From NCBI GenBank assembly GCA_946902875.1, contig OX336345.1, forward strand, positions 5,983,395 to 6,047,394: DNA of 64,000 nucleotides. Direction: 5' to 3'. The notes under the pieces are model-generated. The model did no database searches. It was given only the letters and a program-made list of their open reading frames with translations, and was not told where the DNA came from. Position numbers and translations under genes: made by a program. Positions 44,100 to 54,372 of this stretch are shown here, piece by piece. The stretch is from Nematopogon swammerdamellus (lineage: Eukaryota > Arthropoda > Insecta > Lepidoptera > Adelidae). Every line of letters begins with the position of its first letter. The stretch's first letter is position 1.

Positions 44100-44175
44100 T
44101 TCTGACCGCGGCTAGGTGTACTTAAGATCATGAACGACAGCCGACCGATGGCACCACCGAGCTACCGAGGCTGGC
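44100..44175 (-). mobile_element. SINE-A head fragment, degenerate
   Basis: The reverse complement retains CAGCCTCGGTAGCTCGGTGG and scattered matches to the 5S-like part (TTAAGTACACCT). It lies just past the SINE-B tail at 44075. Confidence 0.6.
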
Positions 44176-44605
44176 AATTTGCTTGTGTTTATGTCTCGTA
44201 ATAAAAGTCACTACTATATTTAGGTCTACGTGAAGAGGCTCACATGCAATCGCTCCACCCGCCCCTCCGTCGCCCCGTGTGCCAGCGGCGATCGAAATGG
44301 TTGAACGTAAACCGATTTAAAGCCGGAACTCCCGCCGCGCCGCGCCCCGCCAGTAAACTGGTAATTATTTACTCCGGCTGAATTGGCGGTAATTAAAAAA
44401 CGAGCCGATATTCCGCGCTGATACCCGCTTGTACCTTCCTACCTACTCGAGCGGCGTGGTGTGTGCGCACCGCAAGTTGTCCTGCTCGTGTGTGTGTGGA
44501 CTCACCGCGGCGGGAGAACGATGCCGAATGTACGCGGGTGAACAAAAAGCTAGAGGCCACGGGGACCGCGTCAGCGAAAACTATTCCGCAAGGGGATTTA
44601 AAAGA
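44176..44605. other. Unassigned GC-rich DNA
   Basis: Frames of 66-68 residues at 44429-44669 run into the SINE-B fragment and carry no domain. Confidence 0.35.
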
Positions 44606-44611
44606 CCAATA

Positions 44612-44765
44612 TTTAAGTCCAGCACCTAGTAAGGGGCAAGGGAAGGGACCTGCAGGACACGGGTTTTGAACGGTAAAATAGCGGGAATGGGTACATTTTT
44701 CCGTCAGAAGAAACCCCGGACCGGGGACCCAGACATTGTTGTCACATGCAATTTCCTTACCTCCT
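44612..44765 (-). mobile_element. SINE-B 5' region
   Basis: CACCTAGTAAGGGGCAAGGG, AAGGGACCTGCAGG, TACATTTTTCCGTCAGAAGA and AACCCCGGACCGGGGACCC correspond on the minus strand to the tRNA-like B-box region and the linker before TGTAGGTCCC. Confidence 0.7.
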
Positions 44766-44879
44766 GGGAATCTATAAACATAATTTTTTTCAAGATAGTA
44801 AATGTTTTATTGCTCCAAAATATATTCAATAAGTAATAAGTACATTAGAAAATTTAATAAATTTAAGATTTAGAACTAC

Positions 44880-44980
44880 AGTCTGTAACAAACAGACGGA
44901 CAGACGGACGGATAGATACACAAGCGATTTTATAAGGCTCCTAACCAGCGTCGCTGATTAGGTACGGAATCATAAAAGAG
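44880..44980 (+). mobile_element. Repeat D-related tail fragment
   Basis: AGACGGACAGACGGACGG, TTTTATAAGGCTCCTAACC and GATTAGGTACGGAATC resemble the repeat D end but are diverged. Confidence 0.5.
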
Positions 44981-46128
44981 TCAAACAAACAACAAGAAAG
45001 AACAAAAGTTGTTCATTTTCAGGTGCAGAATCGCCCCCATTCGGGTGCTACCAAAAATAGTACCTAATAAATAAATAATAAAAACTAAAGCATCTTTATT
45101 ATTGCATAAAAGAACAACAAACAATAATATTTTTTATTTATACTGACAAGGTGAGAATACAATAAACAACACAATTTCGACCTCTCCAAAGAAGAAGCTA
45201 AAAAAATTTCAAACAAATTTTTCATAATAAACCAGTATATACAGACAGCTGCCGGATTGTAGCGTGGAGGAACAGGAATACGGCGGGCAAACTACTACTA
45301 TTCGTACTACTACTACTTGAATATGCTGAGATTTTTTTACTGTACTTATTAATATTAATTATGCATGTTCTTAACGTTAATGTTTTTTGTTTGTTTTTAT
45401 GCTTTTATTTTATTTTTAAAAATTTTTGTAAGTTAAGTTATAATCAGCGCGCAGTCCAACTGCGTCTCAGTTGAGCGGTTTCCGATTCATCGTCCTCATT
45501 TGTAATTAATTAGTTTTGCTGTCAATGGATAGTGAATAAATATATTTCTTTTTCTTTCTTTACTACCCGCAAAAGTGTCATCTCTAGCATTTCGTTGCTC
45601 TGCCGGATCGCAGTCGGGCTTGTTTCGCGGCAGGCGGGCGCGGTGGCTGCGCGGCAATTAATATCAGCATCGATAATGCTGAATTGAGCTCAATAGACGT
45701 GCGCACGGACATAATGAGACGGCGCGAGCTGCTCAGGTTATCCTCAGCTCGTATTATATACGCATGAAGATAATCGTTTCACTTCCATTACTCGGCATTC
45801 GTAAAACCGCCAGCTCTGACACACACAGTGCAATCGTCTCAGCTTCTTGTACTCACTCGATCGAGATGATGAAACATCCTAAAGCGGGCTACACACCCTC
45901 GTACACACCTTCAGTTCGGGTTTTTAACCCCCGACGTAAAAGGAGGTATCAAGTAATGAAGTAAGTAAAAATTGCGTCTCTTAAAGGCGTCGGGGGACCG
46001 CTAAGTCAATAAAATATAAATAAAAACTCAGAGCTGCGCGGTTATTTACCTCGCGGTACCTCGAGACGCCTTTAAATTTCACTTCGTAAGGTGTCGGGTT
46101 TTTTTTTAATTTGTAATTTAACTTTTTG
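44981..46128. other. Unassigned DNA
   Basis: GTGAATAAATATATTTCTTT near 45531 may be a retroelement tail. GTTTTTAACCCCCGACG at 45921 is a motif of a short lepidopteran-type dispersed repeat (inference). The inverted partners AAGGCGTC (45985) and GACGCC (46065) are short. Confidence 0.35.
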
Positions 46129-46129
46129 A

Positions 46130-46395
46130 AGGCGACTAATTGATAAGGACACGATGCAGTGCTAAAGAGCGACAGGATAGCCTCATCTCACCTTGGCACG
46201 GCCCTTCCACCGAGTCATGCAGCAGGTTGGTCTTCGTGCCTTACTTGCTGCTTGATATAGTTATCTTGTACGACTTTACTACACGTGGTGGCCGGTGTTA
46301 TGCTGTAATTTACAAGAGTACTTGCAGCACAACACCGATTACTCTGCTTACCCCCATCATCAGGATACAGCGCGTTGTGTGTATGTATTTCTGAT
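46130..46395 (+). mobile_element. SINE-C, best single copy of the body
   Basis: AAGGCGACTAATTGATAAGG is a remnant of the H2 3' edge. ATGCAGTGCTAAAGAGCGAC, CACCTTGGCACGGCCCTTCC, CTTACTTGCTGCTTGATATAG, GTGGTGGCCGGTGTTATGC, GCAGCACAACACCGATTACT and ATACAGCGCGTTGTGTGT follow, with a GTATGTAT end. An 84-residue frame inside is not a gene. Confidence 0.87.
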
Positions 46396-46745
46396 AATTT
46401 ATGAGCAGAAGGAAATACGCGAATGAATGCGCGGAACTAAATGTTCACGCATGGCCAGGCTCGGAGTGGTCCACTGAAGAGTTTCTCAAACTATACTCTC
46501 CAATTAAACTTTTACAGGATACGGTCAAGCATGAAATTACCAACTCCGACTCCTGTGTCGCAAATTGCAATTCATGAGTTACCTCCAACTATAATTTCTC
46601 CAATTTCCTTTGGAAAGTTGGCGTTCCATTTAATTTTATTTCCTATACGTCTATTCTCACTGGATTCGAGAGTCTAAGAACCATCAATAATATTCGTATA
46701 TACATTGTTGTTACTTTTCTACTGAATGTTTACATAAATTAAATA
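46396..46745. other. Unassigned DNA
   Basis: A 78-residue + frame at 46441-46677 without a domain is the only frame. Confidence 0.35.
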
Positions 46746-46749
46746 TCGT

Positions 46750-46862
46750 CCAAAGGGAGGCACTGACATGGAACCTGCTTCACCAAGGTGTGATGAGCTA
46801 ACCATCACGGGTGCAGTAAGTAGGTGATTTACCCAATCAAATCAGGTGTCATGAAAAAAACA
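46750..46862 (+). mobile_element. SINE-A 3' fragment, diverged
   Basis: AAAGGGAGGCACTGACATGG, GCTAACCATCACGGGTGCAG, GTAGGTGATTTACCC and GGTGTCATGAAAAAA match the last third of SINE-A with many changes. Confidence 0.7.
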
Positions 46863-46944
46863 ACGAGATCATTCAAATTCTTTATTTAACTTTTTGGCCA
46901 CACAGAGATAGCATACGTAATATAATTTAATCAGCAATCAATCA

Positions 46945-47330
46945 ATACTAATAATAAATCTGTAAGGGACGGTCATAGAGTAAGTTACTTTCTTTTATGA
47001 GATACTGCGTTTGTAGACTCTATGTATGATACTAAAACTAAATTGACGATTTTTAGAAATCTTTTCTGTATGTATGTATGTATGTATGTTCCTTCATAAC
47101 TCTTAAACCGATCATCCGAATTCGATGAAACTTAGTACAAGCTTATTTTACTATACGGGACACAGGATAGGCTAAATAAAATTTTGTTCCAGTTACGCTA
47201 AGATGTGGCTCTCATACAAACTGAATTTTTCCGCGCGCCGAAATAAAGGTACGGTAGTGGGTTTACTTTATTCTCTTAATACGAATTTCACGCGAGCGAA
47301 GCTGCGGGCAAAGGCTAGTTAATTAATAAA
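46945..47330 (-). mobile_element. Repeat E copy (RTE-like 3' end)
   Basis: The reverse complement reads CTAGCCTTTGCCCGCAGCTT, CGCTCGCGTGAAATTCGTAT, GCGCGGAAAAATTCAGTTTG, AAGTTTCATCGAATTCGGAT, a GTATGTATGTATGTATG complement (47068-47090) and CGTCCCTTACAGATTTATTA. This is the least degraded of the three copies. Confidence 0.82.
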
Positions 47331-47349
47331 AACTAACCAAAATATAATT

Positions 47350-47750
47350 AATAAAAACCTAAAAACTGGCCAACATGTGGTGGTACGGAACCGTTTTTTT
47401 TTAATCATAATCATCCGCACCTCGTCCTTATGTCCTGTCGACACAAAGATAGACACATCTCGTGGACTATCTTTGTGCTTTGTCCCTGTGTCGTGTCGAA
47501 TATTAAACAGGGAGGACTCTTTTGAATTCTTTACCTACTCCACTCTGACTGCTAGTGTCATTGTCAGCGGTGGTGATACTTGAACTCCTTGACGAAAGGG
47601 TCAACTCATTCATTGCTGGGCCGCTTATTTTTCGCTTGTTCGTTCTCGATATTCTGACGAGACATCAGGGAGATTCTCGTGGCTTTTTCTCAGCAGCATC
47701 TCAACTTGGCTTGGGGTTATTATGTATTTATTAATTTATATTATTCAATT
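47350..47750. other. Unassigned DNA
   Basis: ACTGGCCAACATGTGGTGGT then ACGGAACCG at 47365 resembles a very degraded repeat D head. No gene is visible. Confidence 0.4.
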
Positions 47751-47756
47751 TTTTGG

Positions 47757-48035
47757 AAACCTCCATGTGTGACTGTGCCGATGGACCAATATTGTGCAGT
47801 CGACAGAGCTATAAAACATTTTTTTATGGAAACTGACACCGTTGACTACATCACCTATTATATCCGTGATGTCAAACTGTTAAACAACGTCTGTTAAACA
47901 ACGACGTCTGAAGACACCCAGGTTAAAGGATTCCGGAAACACACTCGCCGAAAGACAGTTCCGTGCCCCAGAGCGGCGCGACAAAGAAACAATTTTAAAA
48001 ATCTATCCGTTCTCAAAAGCCCAATGTGTCAACAA
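47757..48035 (-). mobile_element. LINE 3' end split by a SINE-A fragment
   Basis: The right part (47895-48030), read on the minus strand, gives a diverged HRFLKS/CRAAL-type block, GTGTGTTTCCGGAATCCTTT, AACCTGGGTGTCTTCAGACG. The left part (47757-47815) is the 3' tail, with TGGTCCATCGGCACAGTC. Between them 47820-47872 is a SINE-A end in minus orientation. It is the same family as 62490-62965. Confidence 0.7.
47820..47872 (-). mobile_element. SINE-A terminal fragment nested in a LINE end
   Basis: TTTTTTATGGAAACTGACAC, GACTACATCACCTATTATAT and CCGTGATGTCA are the last about 50 bases of SINE-A. Confidence 0.75.
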
Positions 48036-49235
48036 CAAAATTAGTGATACTGTTAAAATTTTAAACGCGAGAAAATTAAGTGGTATTATTTTGTTCACTC
48101 CCCGTCGTCAATTCACAATTTTGTCAGCAATCCAATCCGCCACCGGTCAGCCTCCAACTAAATGCATGTGCCTGACGCGCTTCGGTGATCTAGTGGGACA
48201 AACCACCGTCGCCGCCGCCGCCGCGCCGCCTGGAAAACATCCAAATATTTGCCTAACAGAACCTGGATATAAATTGAGTTTCCGTTCCAAAAATCACAGG
48301 TGCAGTCAAAATAGTGTTGGCTCGAGCGCCAAGCTGTTGGGCACGGAGAGGCATGCGGTGTGCTGTCGAGGGTGCCAAGGCATCTAGCCCAATACAGCCT
48401 GTATAGGAAGAAATTGCTCCTATAACCTTGAACATGCAGTGTGCAATATGTACGTTGGAATGGCAGAAGTTCCAGTTTGTATTTTAGCGAACGAGATTCG
48501 AAATGAAATAGCTGCCATTACAATACTGCACCGCTAGTCGGACAAATTATTTCTAACTTTTTTAAGAATCACCACTCAACTTTGTTCTCTGTGCCATCTG
48601 GCTTAGTTCTTATGGGTTCCAACTTGAATAAATGTCTCTCAGGCCTGGAGGCTCTGTCACATAGTACACCAGTAAAGCACGTTTTGAGGTACACGTCTGT
48701 TTATTATGATTTGAAATAAATATACAACTGTTTCATTTCCAGGTCGTAGGTGTCCGAAATAATCCAGAAGAAGCCGCGACAGACTCGGTGAAAACAAAAG
48801 CATCACGACACTCTATACATGTCTCTCCACAGAACATCTATTATTCTCGTTGAAAGAAAAATAATACAAACTAGTAGTCTGCATCGGCAAACTGCCAGTT
48901 CAATACTATCTTCGAAGAGAGATTCAATGCATAGCTGGTTGTTCCTAAACGTTCCCATCTCTGTAGTTATAGCCCGCATAATATGTTTAGCTTGAACAGG
49001 AAAACATAGTTTTAACATTCGTTGTTAGTATCGCACGGTGCAACCAGTATAGGCTGTCTGTCTGTGTCCATTGTACTCCGGAGTCAGTAGTGCTTTGGAT
49101 ATAATCCAAAATCCAGTGAATCGGATCGCATCCTCCTCACCCGTATTCCTCACATCTCCCCCGCCCTCGCACCGGACACTTGCCAAGCTCACACGGCGGC
49201 TGAACGCGGTGCTCTAGTGCCGAAAGGAAACACTT
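48036..49235. other. Unassigned DNA
   Basis: A + frame of 98 residues (48091-48387) has no domain. TCGCCGCCGCCGCCGCG at 48209 is a short trinucleotide run. No family repeat. Confidence 0.35.
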
Positions 49236-49244
49236 TTAAGTATA

Positions 49245-49660
49245 CTAGTGCTTAACGTAATCTACTATTTTAGCTGACATCAATTTGTGCTTAAAGTAAA
49301 CAACCTACTATATAAGCTGACTTACAAATTAATGATCAATTTAATTACTATTTTAGCTGACATACAAATTATTGCTTAAATTAATTAAAATTTTAGCCGA
49401 TATACATATAAGTGCTTAAAGTAAACTAGACTTTTAGCTGACATACAAATTACTGCTTAAAGTAAACTACCTAATATATAAGCTGACATACAAATTAATG
49501 CTCAAATTAATTACTACTTTAGCTGACATACAAATTATTGCTTAAAGTAATTAAAATTTTAGCTGATATGCAAATAAGTTATTAAAGTAAACTACATTTT
49601 TAGTTGACATACAAATTAGTGCTTAAATTAATTAAAATTTTAACTGCCATTCAAATTAGC
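49245..49660. repeat. AT-rich satellite, about 41-bp monomers with a four-monomer step
   Basis: AGCTGACATACAAATTA followed by TGCTTAAAGTAA-type segments repeats about ten times. Monomers alternate (AAACTAC...ATATAAGCTGAC, AATTACTATTTTAGCTGAC, AATTAAAATTTTAGC). The variant ending ATATAAGCTGAC recurs after about 166 bp, indicating a higher-order unit of four monomers. Confidence 0.88.
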
Positions 49661-49925
49661 TCAAAAATGTGCCGTCGAAAGCTGAGATGCAGAATCGACA
49701 GCTACATCGAGGTACTCCGAAACCTGTATCGGTCCGCGACGATGACTGCGAGGCTCCATGAAAATACCCAACCCATCCTCCTAGGCGTAAGACAGGGAGA
49801 TGTGATCTCAATAGTCAAGCTCTTCACAAACGCATTAGAAGATGTTTTCAAGTCGCTTGAGTGGGACAACATGGATATCAGCGTGAATTGAGATTTTGTT
49901 AGTCATCTTCGCCTACGTAAGTCAT
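49661..49925 (+). pseudogene. RTE-type LINE reverse-transcriptase fragment
   Basis: Translation gives YIEVLRNLYRSATMTARLHE, then GVRQGDVISIVKLFTNALED and VFKSLEWDNMDISVN before a stop. GVRQGD...S.KLFT..LE..F..L.W is the conserved block preceding the FADD catalytic motif in RTE-clade reverse transcriptases. The following HLRFADD region is broken (LSHLRLRKS-like). Everything upstream is satellite, so the Met at 49604 is spurious. Dead fragment. Confidence 0.85.
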
Positions 49926-50082
49926 ACGATTCTAAGGGCCACTTGCACCAATGTATAAGATACGTTTAATTCCCATTTACAGGTAATTTTTAAATTAGTT
50001 AAATGACCTCTAATAATCATGTAAATGTACGTTGCACGAACCAAAAATGGTGTCCATATAGCTAAAATTACTTGAGAGATAC

Positions 50083-50118
50083 AGTGGTACTGTTCTTTTT
50101 AAGTACCGGCCCCCCACT
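50083..50118 (-). mobile_element. H2 head fragment inside the MITE
   Basis: ATACAGTGGTACTGTTCTTT then TTAAGTACCGGCCCCCCAC is the complement of the H2 GGGGCCGGTACTTAAAA start. No SINE body is attached. Confidence 0.6.
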
Positions 50119-50267
50119 GTATATTTTCGAACTTATTTGTCTCTTTTTGTAACGGAGGAGTTTGCAGCACTGACCGACAGAAGCGGTTGAGTTTCAGTTT
50201 GATGTTTCTTAATTTTAATTTAGCGAGTTAAATGAGCATCGAGGGCCAATTAACTTTTTTTTTCTTT

Positions 50268-50425
50268 TTTTTATGTAAACCAACATGGGTGGCTGTGTCG
50301 AGAGACCAATGGTACAGTCGACAGAGCCAAAAACCCCTCTCCTCGCGTAACTACGCTCAGTGACGCCCCATGCTAGCAGATTTGCGGACTGTTGCTAGGC
50401 TGTCTAGCCCGTTGATACGTAACTT
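50268..50425 (-). mobile_element. LINE 3' end inside the MITE
   Basis: TTTTATGTAAACCAACATGG, GAGAGACCAATGGTACAGTC, GACAGAGCCAAAAACCCCTC, GCAGATTTGCGGACTGTTGC and TAGGCTGTCTAGCCCG are the complement of the 3' end at 62810-62955. Confidence 0.85.
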
Positions 50426-50554
50426 TATATACAATTAAGCTTGTACTAATTGACACTCGGCAATGGTGCAAGACAACATTTCAACTTTAATTCTATTTAG
50501 TGCACTAAAAACTGTGTTTTACGTCTAAATGGCGTTTGGTGCAAGTGGCCCTAA

Positions 50555-51300
50555 GACTACCGGGGCTGGCTGGACGGGTGCCGCGATATCGCTTACATTA
50601 ATAACAGCACAAACGAACAGATGTCCGAAACGACTGTCCGTGAAATTTTATTCCATATTTGCGCAAAGCTTAACATAATTGAGAGCCGAGTAGATAGCGG
50701 TTTGACAGTCGTCTCGGTCGCGGTACCAGGCGCGGTGTATCATTATGTTTTCATTGCAGCAGATTTATGACGCGGCGCGGGGGTCTCGTTACGCCGCGCG
50801 AACAGTGAAAGAACACTTCCAAATTATCGAATTCGCGATCTCGCCATTGTTTCCTGAAATATACAAATTTAATGCGTCTCGAGAGAGGGGGGGGGTCGGC
50901 GCATTTTTCGCGTTCACGAGTGGCAAATTGGATAAGTGCAGTGTTGAAACGCCCGCCGCCGCCTCCTCAGCGCCGCCGCGTCCGGCCTGTCGGAGATCGG
51001 GCGTCATCCGCTCAGAGCCGACTGCCGTTGAGGTCGGCTCGTTGCCACGTACTTACTCGATAATTGTTATGTAGCGGCTCGCGGGTTGCGAAGCTCCTCC
51101 TTGGGAAAATTGTTCGTATTACGGCTGAGGAAATAATTCTTATTTACATTACACCGCATTACACCGTGCCATTAGCTGCGAGAGATTTCGAGCGGGATTT
51201 CCGACGGACTACACACGACTGTGGGAAGGCGTATGAATGTCGCAGCTGAGATGAGGGAACTGGGAAGCGTGAGGGAATAATAGGTGTCGATGGTGAATGT
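50555..51300. other. Unassigned DNA, GC-rich at 50755-51060
   Basis: Overlapping frames (109 +, 72 -, 63 +) in the GC-rich part show no domain. Confidence 0.35.
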
Positions 51301-51305
51301 GTCTA

Positions 51306-51714
51306 AGCGGCTGGTGGGCGAGTGGTCTAGGCGTCGGCTTCTCTTGCGAGAGGTCCGTGGTTCGAATTCGGCCGGCGTGTACCAATGGGTTTTTCCCTGG
51401 CGGAAAAATTTACGTGCATATCTACACCTGCTGCTTCACTGTTCGGAACCGGTGTAAAACTGTAGGTCCCTTACCTTGCCCATTACTAGGTGGTAGGCTA
51501 AACTTGTAGCCGACTGGGTCGGTAGCGCCGCCGTACAGGATGTAAGATGGCCGCATAGCAGCCTAGGCTGTGTTCTCCTCTAGTCCAGTATAGCCAGCAA
51601 TTCAAAGGGAAGTTTCCGGTATGGCACATACCTTCTCAGAGGTGATATTGGCTGGTCGGAGCATTTGCTTTAGCCCCTCAGACTCAGCAACACATACCGA
51701 ATTACATAAAAAAT
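51306..51714 (+). mobile_element. SINE-B, full length with tRNA-like head
   Basis: GGGCGAGTGGTCTAGGCG at 51316 (A-box-like) and GGTTCGAATTC at 51359 (B box) are spaced about as in a tRNA gene. A GGTGTAAAACTGTAGGTCCC linker, ATTACTAGGTGGTAGGCTAA, TAGCCGACTGGGTCGGTAGC, AAGATGGCCGCATAGCAGCC, GTCCAGTATAGCCAGCAATT, GATATTGGCTGGTCGGAGC and CATACCGAATTACATAAAA follow. This is the reference copy for the family. Confidence 0.92.
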
Positions 51715-52074
51715 ATTAATAAAACAATAACTCAATCTATGTAGGTCTTTAAGGATGAGTTCATGCTTAGTTCAGTGCGATACGCAAACAGCATTTTAGC
51801 AATACCAAAGGGTGGCACCGACATGGCACACTTCACGGGTATGTTAGGTTCCTTAAAAAAGGTCTCCAGGACTCACAGGAGACATGTAAACATTCTATTT
51901 AAAGTGCTTTTGTATGTAAATAGGTATCGGGCGGGACCTCTCGCGAGATACAAAATACATAATGAATAGGAAATAGGTATCAGGTATTGACCTCGACTCC
52001 AGCGGGAAGCGAAGGGTCTGGAAACTCCACTAACAACTTCCACACAAACTTGACCTGTTGACACCGGTATGTTT
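51715..52074. other. Unassigned DNA
   Basis: Only a 68-residue frame without a domain. CCAAAGGGTGGCACCGACAT then GGCACACTTCAC at 51805 is a diverged SINE-A-like scrap. Confidence 0.4.
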
Positions 52075-52077
52075 TTT

Positions 52078-52325
52078 AGGTAGGTAGGTACCCCGTACGG
52101 AAGCCTATGACTAAGCCTACAACGTCTGTCTTTCTGTCCGTCTGTCCGTCCGCCAGTCCGTCCGATGGCTGTATCTTTAGAACCGTATAGATAGCCGGTT
52201 GAAATTTTCACAGAATATGTGTTATTTTGGCGGATATAACAAATAATAAAAAATTGAAAAGGGGAAAAATTAAGGGGGGTCACCATACAAGAAATGTGTT
52301 TTTACAAACGTGTGTTTCCGACTCC
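52078..52325 (-). mobile_element. Repeat D 3' portion
   Basis: CCCCGTACGGAAGCCTATGA, a CTGTCCGTCTGTCCGTCCG run, CCGATGGCTGTATCTTTAGA, AGCCGGTTGAAATTTTCACA and ACCATACAAGAAATGTGTTT are the complement of repeat D from CACGTTTCTTGTATGG to its end. Confidence 0.85.
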
Positions 52326-52337
52326 CTCTTGGCGCGT

Positions 52338-52685
52338 TTTTTTATGTAATCCGTTATGGCTCCGACCAGCCAATATCACCTCCGAGAAAGTAGGTGTCAT
52401 ACCGGACACTTCCCTTTGGATTGCTGGCTATACTGGACGTAGAGGAGAACACAAACGAGGCTTCTATGCGGCCATCTTACATCCTACGGTGGTAACAACC
52501 CAGTCGGCTACAATTTGAGCATACCACCTAGGAAGGGGCAAGAGAAGGGACCTACAGTTTTACACCGGTTCCGTACAAATTTTTCCGTCAGAACAAAGTC
52601 ACCAGTTAAGGTCGGACGGAATCGAACCTTGGACCGTGAGATCAAGAGTCTAATCAAATCAAAGACCGCGCCGACCACCCGCCGC
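52338..52685 (-). mobile_element. SINE-B, near full length
   Basis: TTTTTTATGTAATCCGTTAT, CCGACCAGCCAATATCACCT, CCCTTTGGATTGCTGGCTAT, GCGGCCATCTTACATCCTAC, AGTCGGCTACAATTTGAGC, AAGGGACCTACAGTTTTACA, then the head complement GGAATCGAACC (B box GGTTCGATTCC at 52618) and CCGCGCCGACCACCC. Confidence 0.9.
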
Positions 52686-53050
52686 TTTTATGTGACTGCA
52701 GGCCGGGGCGGGGCTCGGCTGGTTGTCGCTACACATGTGTTGGGTAATTAGCATACAAGAGACGAGAACACTGAATAAAACACGAGAGGCGAGGAGGCAC
52801 GACGGCTTGTCGGCGGGAGCGAGTTGGGCCGCGCCACCGCTCGCTCGAAAAAGGGCGAATCATGACTTTGTCCGCACGGTAGGGGTCGGAAGGTCACGCG
52901 AAACGAAGTCTAGGAGCGAGGACTAAGTGCCACCTCCGTGCCCGCGCTGGGAAACATCACTTGGGACCAGGAGCAGCATTCACTATAGAGTGTTTTGCCT
53001 CGGCGTCGGCGACGGTTGGAGGATGTGATAGAATGGATCGATATAAACTT
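52686..53050. other. Unassigned GC-rich DNA
   Basis: No frame with a domain and no repeat family. Confidence 0.35.
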
Positions 53051-53051
53051 A

Positions 53052-53082
53052 AAGAAAAAAGAAAGAAAGAAAGGACGAAACA

Positions 53083-53126
<44 letters not shown>

Positions 53127-53130
53127 AATA

Positions 53131-53182
<52 letters not shown>

Positions 53183-53184
53183 AA
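53052..53184. repeat. (GAAA)n microsatellite
   Basis: About 130 bp of GAAA units with a few interruptions (GGAC, AATA). Lysine/arginine/glutamate-rich (+) and phenylalanine/leucine-rich (-) frames here are repeat artefacts. Confidence 0.95.
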
Positions 53185-53920
53185 AATATAATAAACAACG
53201 TAATACATTTCATAATCATTGTGAAAAATTAGATATGCCTGGGCGCAGCTTAAAAGATGCTGAGACTCCCGGCATCTCTGTTTTTAACCGACTTCAAAAA
53301 AAGGTGGAATTTCTCAATTCCACTGTTTTTTTTTTATGTTTGTCCCCTCATTAAGCCCAGCCTTCGGAAAGTATTTTTTCGTGACAGCATACTTTGAGAT
53401 AGTATTATTTTAGGCTGAAATGCATATGCAAATGATAAAACAAATTATGAATATGAAAAATCAAGAGTTACCAGCATTACTGAACACACAAAATAATAAT
53501 TTGGAGCGAGAAGAAGGTAAGACAGTAAACATTCACGTAAACGAGTCAGGTTAAGGCTATATGTATGTTAAAATAATAAATAATAAATATGAAGTAGTAA
53601 AAGTACAACTACAGGTCCAAGAAAGTGGCCTTAATTAGCAACACCGGATAGCTCTAACCTCACTTTTGGAGCGGCAACGGTCGGTCGCGCCAACTTCGAA
53701 GCTTGCAGCGACAGCTGGAGCGAATGGTTGGGGTGGTGAATACAATTTTTAACCACTAACGGTGTCGCTGCAAACTTTAATTCAGGGAAACTCCGGTCGA
53801 GACGGAAGCCATCGTGAAAGTTAGTTAATGTCGCTCCAGGAAAGCACAATGTACGCTCGTACGTAACCCAACGTGAATGTCTATTCAAATGGATTTCTAC
53901 CAAATAGATTCTGCATCCAA
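53185..53920. other. Unassigned DNA
   Basis: TTTTTAACCGACTTCAAAAA at 53281 is a motif of short dispersed repeats in moths and butterflies (inference). A 90-residue minus frame (53631-53903) has no domain. Confidence 0.4.
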
Positions 53921-53922
53921 GT

Positions 53923-54092
53923 AACGAATGTCGAAACGGCTATGCAAATAGTTCGTGTTTTCCGTCCAGTTCAGTGTAGCCGGCACGACCGAATGAAAGC
54001 ACTGACATGATGACCAAGTTGTTATGGGCTGACATCTCGGATGTTGTAGGTGATGGCGCCAGACGTGTCAGTTTCCATAAAAAAAGTACATA
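53923..54092 (+). mobile_element. SINE-A 3' half
   Basis: GTCGAAACGGCTATGCAAAT, GTCCAGTTCAGTGTAGCCGG, GGGCTGACATCTCGGATGTT and GTGTCAGTTTCCATAAAA are in canonical order. Confidence 0.9.
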
Positions 54093-54220
54093 TTTATACA
54101 GAAGCCAAGAAATTCAAATATTTAATAACACTGCTAGCTGAACCATCTCATTCAAATCACTCAACAGACTCAACTCAATGCAAAATGGCCGCAATCATCG
54201 TACCTCTGTGTCTAGCGTTA

Positions 54221-54259
54221 GTTAGAGCATTGGGCTAGACTCTAGCCCAATGCTCTAAC
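54221..54259. repeat. Perfect 19-bp inverted repeat with 1-base loop
   Basis: GTTAGAGCATTGGGCTAGA (54221-54239) is followed by a single C and then the exact complement (54241-54259). The right arm abuts a SINE-B fragment. Confidence 0.93.
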
Positions 54260-54261
54260 TC

Positions 54262-54372
54262 ATTCCTATGTTCCCTTTGGATTGCTGGTCATATTGGACT
54301 AGAGGAGAAAGCACAGCCGCGGATGCTATACATACATACAGCCATCTTTCGTCCAGTACGGTGGACGCTCAG
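54262..54372 (-). mobile_element. SINE-B middle fragment
   Basis: GTTCCCTTTGGATTGCTGGT, ATTGGACTAGAGGAGAAAGC and ACAGCCATCTTTCGTCC are the complement of the SINE-B core. A CATACATA insertion lies near 54340. Confidence 0.75.

Larger units (their letters stand above)
49936..50551. mobile_element. PIF/Harbinger-like MITE carrying later insertions
   Basis: GGGCCACTTGCACCAA at 49936 pairs with TTGGTGCAAGTGGCCC ending at 50551. TAA lies directly outside both ends (49933-49935 and 50552-50554), matching the 3-bp TWA target of PIF/Harbinger. Inside are an H2 scrap at 50085-50115 and a LINE 3' end at 50271-50420, which lengthen the element. Confidence 0.82.

Noticed and set aside
51308..51372. A tRNA gene, from the A-box-like and GGTTCGAATTC B-box sequences
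   Set aside because: It continues directly into the SINE-B body and a terminal A-rich tail, and the same arrangement (complement) occurs at 52618. It is a SINE head, not a free tRNA gene.
52957..53354. Lysine-rich and phenylalanine-rich proteins
   Set aside because: They are translations of the (GAAA)n microsatellite and its complement.
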